Below, piece after piece: positions 57,138 through 64,000 of a DNA stretch of 64,000 nucleotides (positions within the stretch are counted from its first letter, which is position 1; each line of letters begins with the position of its first letter). The stretch lies in assembly GCF_013215705.1 (NCBI RefSeq), contig NZ_JABSQR010000005.1, positions 186,001 to 250,000 of the forward strand, read 5' to 3'. Origin of the DNA: Moritella sp. (lineage in GTDB: Bacteria > Pseudomonadota > Gammaproteobacteria > Enterobacterales > Moritellaceae). The notes beneath the pieces were generated by a model. The model ran no database searches, was not told where the DNA came from, and saw nothing but the letters and a program-made list of their open reading frames with translations. The position numbers and the translations under genes were made by a program.

Positions 57138-57213
57138 AAATCTATGGGAATTGATATAAATAGAATATTACTGAGTAAATGCGCTAAGCCACTTTGGGGC
57201 AAAAACGGCTCAG
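57138..57213 (+). repeat. Repeat family, copy 3 (about 75 bp)
   Basis: The core reads TATGGGAATTGATATAAAT, then GAGTAAATGCGCTAAGCC, ACTTTGGGGCAAAAACGG. The CTAAGCCACTTTGGGGCA block is identical to copy 4. Flanking homology is not evident here. Confidence 0.75.
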
Positions 57214-57407
57214 GCCTATCATTCTAATCGATAATCAAACTAAGATATAAATATCCGCAAGAACAGAATAACGACACTTGTCTCAATGATGCATATCAGT
57301 TTAAATCATAAGGGGGTGATTTGTTAATTCGACTGATGAATGGCATCATTCTTTCGCCCATGTATGTACTGCTCACCGTAGAGCAGCAGGTGCTCAAACC
57401 TGCGGTC

Positions 57408-57890
57408 TTAAAGTGCTTTTAACATCCAAACGTCACAACCATTGTGAATAGTGCCTGCTAATGACTTATCGAGATGTTTAAATCCGAGATTTTCATAGAG
57501 TGAAATGGCCGATTGCATGCTTTTTAATGTATCCAAATAGCATTTTGTATAGCCTTTATTTTGAGCATATTTGAGGCAATCTTCGGTCAGTTTTTTACCC
57601 AGTCCGAGCCCGCGACTTTCTGGTAAAAGAAATAATTTACGTAATTCACAGATGTCATTACTGCCATTAAACGCCGCGATACCACAGCCTCCAACGATAT
57701 TTCCCTTTATAGTCGCAATAAAATAACGGCTCGCATTTTCATCGGCATAGTGCTGACTCATGGCGTTGACTTCAGCATCAGAAGGACCAAAACCATCACC
57801 AATGGCGCCGTACTCTTCACCCACTTTTTTAATGATGTTGCCAATTGCTGTGTCGTCTAATGGTTTGATTTCTTGAATTTTATAACACAC
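57408..57890 (-). CDS. GNAT family N-acetyltransferase
   Basis: The 160-residue protein starts at a GTG that overlaps the stop of the hydrolase gene (TAGTG), with AGGAG eight bases upstream. GNAT motifs are clear: IVGGCGIAAFNG, CELRKLFLLPESRGLGLGKKL (acetyl-CoA loop R-G-L-G-L-G) and CYLDTLKSMQSAISLYENLGF. The pattern resembles MarR-linked or PaiA-like small acetyltransferases. It is translationally coupled to the alpha/beta hydrolase; the substrate is unknown. Confidence 0.88.
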   Translation of the reverse strand: MCYKIQEIKPLDDTAIGNIIKKVGEEYGAIGDGFGPSDAEVNAMSQHYADENASRYFIATIKGNIVGGCGIAAFNGSNDICELRKLFLLPESRGLGLGKKLTEDCLKYAQNKGYTKCYLDTLKSMQSAISLYENLGFKHLDKSLAGTIHNGCDVWMLKAL

Positions 57891-58744
57891 TAGTTATTCT
57901 CCTGTTTTAACCACAGTAGAATATCTTCCCACAAATTATGTTTAAATTTGTCGTTGAAAAAACCGACATGGCCAATTTTTGATGCGTTGACTTCTTTTGG
58001 ATCAATTAATTTCACATCTGAATTCGAGTTTGGAAAAAAACTGAGTAGCTCTCGTATATTGTTTTCTGGGGCAAGGTTGTCATCAGTAAAACCAATAGAG
58101 AGTACATCTTGCGTAATTTCTTGGTAGCCAGAAAGATTGAGGTTGAATTTTTCACTGAAAAGGTAATCTGACGCTGACATCCACTTTGCCCATTGGCGTA
58201 TGAATGTTGATGGAATATTTTGGTTTCCGAGTCCCAGTGATTTGGTCGGGAAATCGGATCTTATATACGATATGAAGGGAAACACAACATTTACAGTAAG
58301 CAGTATTTTGATATTGTCAGGAAAAGCCCAACGACGCCAGTAAGGTGCTGATGACGCAATAAAAATGATTTTCTTAAGATTGACTGCAGACTTAGATAAC
58401 CCTAATATTTGCCCGCCGATACTGTGACCGATAAAGTATACAGGTAAACCTCTACCTTCTGAAAATTCAATGACGGCTTCTATATCCTTTTCTCCCCAAT
58501 CGGATAATTGCGAACATAAAGCAACGCCATTTTTTTCACTTTGGCTTTCACCCGTTGCGCGATAATCAAAAGTGATAACATTAAAACTATTTTCGGATAA
58601 GAACACCGCCAAACGGGCGTAATAGTCTTGTTTTACCCCAATAGCGCTAGCGATAATTATGGTGCCTTTTGGGGTGACTGAATCATATAAAGTCGTCACA
58701 ATAGGGGTCTTGTCTGAACATATTACACTGTGTTTTGTAATCAT
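57890..58744 (-). CDS. Alpha/beta hydrolase (COG4757-like)
   Basis: The ATG at 58744 (MITKHS) is preferred because the AGGATG ribosome site sits directly on the ATG four codons upstream. The 284-residue protein has GTIIIASAIGVKQDYYARLA, FDYRATGESQSE, the nucleophile elbow YFIGHSIGGQILGL (Ser) and C-terminal IGHVGFFN (His). The ASAxGVxxxYY and RGxGxS-type segments match COG4757 predicted hydrolases/acyltransferases of about 280 residues. It is coupled to a GNAT gene. The substrate is unknown. Confidence 0.87.
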   Translation of the reverse strand: MITKHSVICSDKTPIVTTLYDSVTPKGTIIIASAIGVKQDYYARLAVFLSENSFNVITFDYRATGESQSEKNGVALCSQLSDWGEKDIEAVIEFSEGRGLPVYFIGHSIGGQILGLSKSAVNLKKIIFIASSAPYWRRWAFPDNIKILLTVNVVFPFISYIRSDFPTKSLGLGNQNIPSTFIRQWAKWMSASDYLFSEKFNLNLSGYQEITQDVLSIGFTDDNLAPENNIRELLSFFPNSNSDVKLIDPKEVNASKIGHVGFFNDKFKHNLWEDILLWLKQENN

Positions 58745-59031
58745 AACTATTAACATCCTGTCCGGTTAGCCTATGCCTAACGTAACACCCTTTTTATTAC
58801 GATGAACATACATAAATCTTTTATTTAAATGATATATATCTAAGGTGTGCGGAGTGTCAACCAGTCCACATTCATAACAAAATGAATATCAAATTTTGGA
58901 ACATAAATAAAACTCTTTTTGACTCCTGATGGAGTGAACTGTGAAAAAAGAGCAGTGAAGTTAAAGTTATCTATTTATTGTCATTAATATTATAATTCGC
59001 AGCATATTCTTATGTGCTAAATAAAATACCT

Positions 59032-61479
59032 ATGACCACATCTTCAGATATGCAGCGACAACTTCCGATAAATGCGATAAAAACTCAGGTCATCGACACA
59101 TTACAACACAGTGACATCATCATCAGCGCGGATACCGGTAGTGGTAAATCAACGCACCTGCCACTTTGGGCACAGTCATTAGGGCGTGTATTGGTCATCG
59201 AACCAAGACGTATTGCTTGCCTTGCCCTTGCACAATACCTTGCATCACAATCAGCTAGCCCCGTGGGTAAAAAAATAGGGTATGCCATTCGGTTTGATAA
59301 CCAATACACGCCACAAACTAACGTGGTATTCGTTACGCCGGGTGTAGCGCTGCGCTGGTTATTTGAAGATCAGTTGGCGCACTTTGATGTGGTGATGCTC
59401 GATGAGTTTCACGAGCGTCGCTGGGATACCGATTTATTGCTCGCGATACTCAATAAGCGAAAAAGCCATCGCCTTATATTAACATCGGCAACCTTAAACA
59501 GTGCAAGTTTAGCCAGTTATACTGGCGCACAAGAAATCACGGCTCAGGGGCGCTGTTTTCCAATTGAATCTCGCTATGTGGCCACGGATATGCGATTAAT
59601 GCCGCACAGCGACAAATTAGATCTACGCGTTAAACAAGCGCTGCATTTAGCCTTGAGCTTAGCGCAATACAATCAGGGTGATATTCTGGTTTTTTTACCC
59701 GGCAAAAAAGAAATCCAACAAATAGCCCAAAGCTTAGCGCGAGATGAAGCCTGCAACAGCACGCTCATATTGCCTTTACACGCTGGTAGCGATCAAACGG
59801 TGCAACGACAAGCGTTAAACCGTCAACCGCAACGGCGCATCATTCTCGCGACTAACGTGGCAGAAACGAGTCTCACCATTCCCAATATTAGTTGTGTCAT
59901 CGACTCAGGATTAGAAAGGCGTACTCACCTGCGCGGTGGTAGAACGGTATTAAGCCTTGAACCCATAGCCAGATCGAGTGCGATACAACGCCAGGGGCGT
60001 GCTGGTCGTGTCATGGATGGCCTGTGTATTCAACTCTTTGGTGAGTTTGCCCCACTCAAAGCAGAAACACCGGCCCAGATACTACGTGAAGATTTAACCG
60101 AAATGGTGCTATCGAGTGCCTGCGCGCAGGAAGATATTACCCAATTGGATTTTATCAATCCCTTGCCTAATTCCTCATTACAACTGGCATTGACCAATCT
60201 GCAGCGCATTAATGCGATAGACCCAAAAAACCTAGCTACAGCACATGGCAAGCGTATCTATCCGCTGCCTTTGGATAGTCACCTTGCGCACCTGATCTTA
60301 TCGATGCCAACACCAGCATTACAGCTGGCGATGATCGACTTAGCTGCGGCATTATGTGTTAATCAATCACTCTATCAACTCAGTAACAACGCCCAACAAA
60401 TTGAAGAATTAAATACCTTGTTACCGAGTTTATGCGATGCGGAGTTATTGATTGCCTGTGTTAGACCCAAGTCTTGTGAACAGCTAATCGAACGGGAGCT
60501 CGTCATACTCAACAACAGCGCCATTGCCGAAGCCAGACAAAACGCAGCGCAAATCAAACAGGCATTTGACTTGAAGACTGTTGTTGGTTTGAAAACAGCG
60601 AACTCAGGACTGGTTGCTTATAATCGGCTGGAGTTGTGCGCTGCAATCGCCAACGCACAGCATGATCTGTGTTTTGTAAAGCGAGAAAAGAAACGGGGTG
60701 TGTTAGCCAACGGTTATATCGAGGTCATCCCTGCCAAAAATTCTCGACTGGGCGATGCACCAGACAATAATAGTAACCAAGCGGCGCTGATTTTAAATAC
60801 CCACGCCATTCCTGGGCGCGGTACTAAAGAAACCAAGACGCTAGCTACTTGCATCATGCCTATGCCACTTGCGACACTCACCAAACTGGGATTCGGCAAC
60901 ATTGAGTGCACGCAACCACGTATTAAAAACAACAAGATCCTCGTCGAGAACAAGCGTATCTACGCCGGACGAACCATAGAGTCACAGCTTGCAAGTCCAC
61001 CTACAGATCAAATTATCCCGATTTTAACCACGTTGATTGGAGATAATCGTTTATTAAAAGGCCTGCATGACCGACTTGAAATGGATATAAAGGCCTATCA
61101 GCTCTATCTCATGTTGAATAGCTCACCACAGAACAAAAAAGTTATTGATGCGCTCCCTACGCCTGCCGATTTTATCCATGATTCACTGGTTGATTTAGGG
61201 GTTGAAACGCTGGCTGATTTGACGTTAATTGAAGCTCAAGACATCAGCTTTGAAGGTATACCAGAATGGGAAAGAGCCGATTTTGATCAACGTCATCCAC
61301 AAGCCATTAAATTGGCGGATATAGAATTACAGGTCGAATACCTTGTTAACAGCAAACAAATAAAATTACACTACCTCAGAGGACAACGAAAAACAGAACC
61401 CAAACGCTGGGAGCTGCCGAAGTTCAATGGCTGGAAAATACGTTATCAACGAGCAAGTAAAGTTGTCGATGTGAGATAG
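59032..61479 (+). CDS. hrpB: ATP-dependent helicase HrpB
   Basis: HrpB is a DEAH-type putative RNA helicase widespread in proteobacteria. The 815-residue protein has Walker A ADTGSGKSTHLPLW, the DEFHERRWDTDLLL box, LTSATLNS, VFLPGKKEIQQ, NVAETSLTIPNISCVIDSG and RQGRAGR, followed by the HA2 and HrpB C-terminal domains (PPTDQIIPILTTL, YLRGQRKTEPKRWELPKFNGW). The frame is also open from a GTG at 59014; I prefer the ATG at 59032, since the conserved start is near LPINAIKTQV. It stands alone after the divergent hydrolase operon. Confidence 0.94.
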   Translation: MTTSSDMQRQLPINAIKTQVIDTLQHSDIIISADTGSGKSTHLPLWAQSLGRVLVIEPRRIACLALAQYLASQSASPVGKKIGYAIRFDNQYTPQTNVVFVTPGVALRWLFEDQLAHFDVVMLDEFHERRWDTDLLLAILNKRKSHRLILTSATLNSASLASYTGAQEITAQGRCFPIESRYVATDMRLMPHSDKLDLRVKQALHLALSLAQYNQGDILVFLPGKKEIQQIAQSLARDEACNSTLILPLHAGSDQTVQRQALNRQPQRRIILATNVAETSLTIPNISCVIDSGLERRTHLRGGRTVLSLEPIARSSAIQRQGRAGRVMDGLCIQLFGEFAPLKAETPAQILREDLTEMVLSSACAQEDITQLDFINPLPNSSLQLALTNLQRINAIDPKNLATAHGKRIYPLPLDSHLAHLILSMPTPALQLAMIDLAAALCVNQSLYQLSNNAQQIEELNTLLPSLCDAELLIACVRPKSCEQLIERELVILNNSAIAEARQNAAQIKQAFDLKTVVGLKTANSGLVAYNRLELCAAIANAQHDLCFVKREKKRGVLANGYIEVIPAKNSRLGDAPDNNSNQAALILNTHAIPGRGTKETKTLATCIMPMPLATLTKLGFGNIECTQPRIKNNKILVENKRIYAGRTIESQLASPPTDQIIPILTTLIGDNRLLKGLHDRLEMDIKAYQLYLMLNSSPQNKKVIDALPTPADFIHDSLVDLGVETLADLTLIEAQDISFEGIPEWERADFDQRHPQAIKLADIELQVEYLVNSKQIKLHYLRGQRKTEPKRWELPKFNGWKIRYQRASKVVDVR

Positions 61480-61569
61480 CATTGCTGCTGAGGCCATTAG
61501 CACCTCAATATGAAGTATTAAAATACGGCTAAATTAGCTATCCCTTTAATATTTGACTCACTTCTTTAT

Positions 61570-61610
61570 ATCCCTGCTTTACTTAGATAATTAGGTCAAT
61601 AAGCAGGGAT
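61570..61610 (+). promoter_or_regulatory. Hairpin covering the ribosome site of a small ORF
   Basis: A perfect 10-bp inverted repeat ATCCCTGCTT/AAGCAGGGAT encloses 21 nt. The right arm contains AGGGA, the only ribosome-site-like sequence before the ATG at 61616. Pairing would hide it, so this could be a translational switch, or simply a terminator-like hairpin for hrpB. Confidence 0.4.
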
Positions 61611-61615
61611 GTTTA

Positions 61616-61705
61616 ATGATAGATCTGAATACGGTTAATCCGCGTTTACAAATAATACTAAGTTTCATGCTGACTCTTGTGGTTGGTTTTTTGACTGCCT
61701 TTTGA
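61616..61705 (+). CDS. Possible 29-residue membrane peptide
   Basis: The frame reads MIDLNTVNPRLQIILSF and continues MLTLVVGFLTAF, one membrane helix, then TGA. AGGGA lies about six bases before the ATG but inside a hairpin arm. After the TGA the same frame continues with QIETAFTEIPITLYKI, which matches the short ORF at 52.8 kb, so this may be a nonsense-truncated relative. Coding status is uncertain. Confidence 0.35.
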   Translation: MIDLNTVNPRLQIILSFMLTLVVGFLTAF

Positions 61706-61710
61706 CAAAT

Positions 61711-61965
61711 TGAGACTGCGTTCACCGAAATACCAATAACACTGTATAAAATAACCCTATCGAACAGTTTTCTTGATGCATACATATGATCAACTCAGTT
61801 GGTAAGTTTTACATGATAAAAGTATGGTAAACCGGTATGAATATATTGTGGGTGAGCAGTACTCTAAGCCACTTTGGGGCAGAATCGAGTTGAAGTGATT
61901 GTAAAGCAGATAGTGATTGGTGCCGTTTTGGACTGATGATACTGAAGCACGTCTAGCACAAAGCG
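61711..61965 (+). repeat. Repeat family, copy 4 (long form, about 255 bp)
   Basis: The copy begins TGAGACTGC and contains AAATACCAATAACACTGTA. The common core is at 61818-61892 (GTATGG...GGTATGAATATATTG...ACTCTAAGCC...ACTTTGGGGCAGAATCGAGTT) and the end GTCTAGCACAAAGCG aligns with the end of copy 2. Confidence 0.75.
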
Positions 61966-62049
61966 TCTTACAACATTACAAATCAGTGGCCAATATTATT
62001 TAGCCACTACACTACGTAGCCCAATGGATATGGACTGTCCATGTTCTAA

Positions 62050-63159
62050 TTAGCGCGTCGTTTCTTTATGAAAACGCTGGCAAGCTAAACCATCTTTATG
62101 GAACAAGTGGCAGCGGTGCGCTGGAATACCAATATCTAGCTTTTCACCTGCATCTATCGACAGGGTATCAGCGACGCGATAAATCACATCTTCGTCACAG
62201 CCTTCAATGTGCAAATAGACTTGTGTTTCATTCCCCAGTTTTTCTACCACAATGGTTTCACCCGCAATGACGATATCGGCGTGTTCAGTTGGTACTAAAT
62301 GTTCTGGGCGAATACCTAACGTCATTTCATCACCGGCATTCACCGTTTTTCCGTCAACAGGGATCCAAACACTCTGGCAATTGGGTAACAGCACTTCAAC
62401 ACGTTCGGCTTCTACCGCTTGGATATGCACGTTAATGAAGTTCATTTTTGGTGACCCAATAAAACCGGCCACAAAAATATTTTTAGGGTAGTGATAAATA
62501 TCTAACGGTGCGCCGAATTGGGCTACATCACCACCGTCGAGTACCACGATCTTATCCGCCATCGTCATCGCTTCAACTTGATCATGGGTCACGTAGATCA
62601 TCGTACAGCCCAATTGTTTGTGTAGTTTGGCTAATTCAATGCGCATTTTTACCCGCAGTGCTGCATCTAAATTTGACAGCGGTTCATCTAATAAAAATAC
62701 TTTTGGTTGTGATACCAGGGTTCGGCCAATCGCGACGCGTTGACGTTGGCCACCGGATAAAGACTTCGGTTTACGATCTAATAATGGTGTTAGTTGCAGA
62801 ATGTCAGCGGCATGTTTAACGCGATCTTTGATTAGCTGCTTATCTGCTTTTGCTAATTTTAAGCCAAATGACATGTTATCGGTTAAATCTAAGTGAGGGT
62901 AAAGGGCATAAGATTGGAATACCATACCGACCCCTCGTTTTGATGGCTCGACATCGTTCATGCGTTTACCGCCAATAAATAAATCTCCCGAGGTGATATC
63001 TTCAAGCCCGGCAATACAACGTAGCAAGGTCGACTTACCGCAACCTGATGGACCAACGAAAACTACAAATTCACCATCATTTATTTCGAGATTTATGTTG
63101 TTAGAAATAAGTACATCATCATAGGCTTTACATACATTGTTTAACGTGACACTTGCCAT
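62050..63159 (-). CDS. malK: Maltose/maltodextrin ABC transporter ATPase MalK
   Basis: The 369-residue protein has an ABC domain with Walker [16 protein letters not shown]-loop [11 protein letters not shown], signature [14 protein letters not shown], Walker [13 protein letters not shown] and switch His in YVTHDQ. A C-terminal regulatory domain follows ([13 protein letters not shown]). Length and [42 protein letters not shown]-type segments fit MalK, which also restrains MalT in E. coli. It is divergent from malE, as in enterics and vibrios. The AAGGA ribosome site supports the start. Confidence 0.94.
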   Translation of the reverse strand: MASVTLNNVCKAYDDVLISNNINLEINDGEFVVFVGPSGCGKSTLLRCIAGLEDITSGDLFIGGKRMNDVEPSKRGVGMVFQSYALYPHLDLTDNMSFGLKLAKADKQLIKDRVKHAADILQLTPLLDRKPKSLSGGQRQRVAIGRTLVSQPKVFLLDEPLSNLDAALRVKMRIELAKLHKQLGCTMIYVTHDQVEAMTMADKIVVLDGGDVAQFGAPLDIYHYPKNIFVAGFIGSPKMNFINVHIQAVEAERVEVLLPNCQSVWIPVDGKTVNAGDEMTLGIRPEHLVPTEHADIVIAGETIVVEKLGNETQVYLHIEGCDEDVIYRVADTLSIDAGEKLDIGIPAHRCHLFHKDGLACQRFHKETTR

Positions 63160-63555
63160 CTCGCGAGTCCTTTTTATGACTAATTAGAATATCTTACACA
63201 GCATTCTTCGATGTTGATAGTGTGTTTTATATGCCCTTGCTCTGCATCATCCTTGGCAAAAAATATTAGGGTGGAGAAGATGGGAGGAGTGCATAGATCA
63301 CATTTTATTTATTGTTGCTTTATTATCGCTCTAAATAGGTATTTAATCACTGATTAGTGTGCGAGCCATCGCATTTTTATCGCCTTTATTAATCAACTAA
63401 GTAAAATATATTGTTCAAGTTCACGCTTTTGGCTTTGCGGGCGCTAGGCGTAGGATAAAGGATGATGTAGGCAATGGTTTTTTGTATGACCATAGCCTCC
63501 AACGCAGACAACTTGTCTGGTAAGTTTGAACGCTAATTTAATAAGGATATAAGTG
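63160..63555. promoter_or_regulatory. malK-malE divergent control region
   Basis: About 395 bp between divergent genes. Candidate MalT cores (GGAKGA) lie at 63247-63252 (minus), 63283-63288 (GGAGGA, plus) and 63460-63465 (GGATGA, plus). A CRP right half-site TAGATCACATTTT lies at 63294-63306, with a poor left half. The layout recalls the malK/malE region of enterics; each site alone is weak evidence. Confidence 0.5.
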
Positions 63556-64000
63556 ATGAGAAAAACCTTAACGGCGGTAGCACTACTAACTGCAATGAAC
63601 TCTTTTTCTGCCTTTGCTGCTATTGAAGAAGGCCAGTTAACGATTTGGATTAACGGTGATAAAGGTTATAACGGTCTTGCTGAAGTCGGTAAGCTGTTTG
63701 AAGCTGATACCGGCATTAAGGTAACTGTTGCACATCCAGATAGCTTACAAGACAAGTTCCCACAAGTCGCTGCTACAGGTGATGGTCCAGATATCATATT
63801 TTGGGCGCATGACCGTTTTGGTGGTTATGCTCAAGCTGGTTTATTAGCCGAGATTAAACCATCTAAAGAGTTAAAAAACAGCATGATTGATTTTACGTGG
63901 GATGCGGTTAAATACAAAGGCAAATACATCGGCTATCCAGTTGCGGTTGAATCACTCTCACTTATCTATAATAAAGACTTAATTAAAACGCCACCAAAGA
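63556..64000 (+). CDS. malE: Maltose-binding periplasmic protein MalE (partial)
   Basis: The first 148 codons are present; the gene runs off the right edge. A signal peptide ([19 protein letters not shown]) is cleaved before [20 protein letters not shown]. The mature part follows Mal[52 protein letters not shown] and [23 protein letters not shown], the sugar-contacting first lobe. It binds maltose and maltodextrins for the MalFGK2 importer. An AAGGAT ribosome site precedes the ATG. malFG should follow outside the window. Confidence 0.96.
   Translation, partial: MRKTLTAVALLTAMNSFSAFAAIEEGQLTIWINGDKGYNGLAEVGKLFEADTGIKVTVAHPDSLQDKFPQVAATGDGPDIIFWAHDRFGGYAQAGLLAEIKPSKELKNSMIDFTWDAVKYKGKYIGYPVAVESLSLIYNKDLIKTPPK

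Larger units (their letters stand above)
57050..57407. other. Intergenic region with NTPase terminator and repeat copy 3
   Basis: About 360 bp between convergent genes. It carries a candidate terminator, a repeat copy, and close to 57370-57400 two small hairpins (CTGCTC/GAGCAG and CAGGT/ACCTG) that may end the acetyltransferase transcript. Confidence 0.55.
61480..62049. other. Intergenic region holding repeat copy 4
   Basis: About 570 bp between convergent hrpB and malK. It contains a perfect 10-bp hairpin, a 29-codon hydrophobic ORF, the long repeat copy and a possible malK terminator (AGTGGC/GCCACT near 61985-62008). Confidence 0.6.

Noticed and set aside
61591-61785. 64-codon minus-strand frame next to repeat copy 4
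   Set aside because: It overlaps the repeat and the plus-strand peptide ORF. It has no ribosome site or family resemblance and is best explained as a shadow of the repeat.

Overview
The window reads as chromosome of a cold-adapted marine gammaproteobacterium. Moritella, or a close relative in the Vibrio/Shewanella/Psychromonas neighbourhood, is my inference. It rests on moderately AT-rich coding sequence, a monomeric NADP isocitrate dehydrogenase, a secreted lipase with its foldase, a BCCT osmolyte transporter, and the purB-hflD-mnmA...rluE...icd gene order of enteric and vibrio genomes. No rRNA, tRNA, CRISPR array, transposase or integrase was recognised.

Layout. 1-1.0 kb: peroxide defence (ahpC and the start of ahpF) behind a good OxyR-type site. 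1.2-5.3 kb: two acetyltransferases, a small outer membrane protein, an Mpo1-like fragment, and a pair made of a cysteine-desulfurase-like PLP enzyme and a 2OG-Fe dioxygenase. 5.7-14.3 kb: purB-hflD-mnmA, rluE, a membrane O-acyltransferase with an SGNH domain, and monomeric icd, all on the minus strand. 14.9-19.5 kb: an ABM protein, a CnoX-like thioredoxin-TPR protein, and a DUF1800/DUF1501 secreted pair. 19.6-23.6 kb: a nitrilase remnant, a BCCT transporter, ABM, PhzF-like and LysE-type genes. 23.9-32.6 kb: a phosphohexomutase behind a Fur-like box, assimilatory nitrate reductase nasA, trhA, and the epmC/NAD-kinase-like/yfcL operon. 33.2-41.0 kb: lipase and foldase, glgX, bluB, an EF-hand protein and baeSR. 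41.1-48.1 kb: a LruC-domain adhesin-like protein with a lipoprotein, lamB and a Cache chemoreceptor. 62.0-64.0 kb: malK and malE divergently arranged. lamB, glgX, malK and malE form a maltodextrin regulon; CRP-like and MalT-like sites sit next to several of them.

48.2-62.0 kb is the accessory part. It holds an AztD-like zinc lipoprotein behind a perfect 20-bp Zur-like palindrome. Next come two integron-type gene cassettes, without any integrase: an HExxH protein and a three-helix membrane protein, each followed by an attC-like site. A 1254-residue membrane-anchored YobI/KAP-like P-loop NTPase follows, then a small hydrolase/acetyltransferase operon and hrpB. A repeat family (four copies of about 75 bp, all in the same orientation; two copies extend to about 260 bp) punctuates this stretch between the modules. 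Three copies lie next to or overlap short hydrophobic ORFs. This island, above all the NTPase with its flanking repeats and cassettes, is the best candidate for an undescribed system. Its function (antiviral defence or interbacterial conflict) is inference only.
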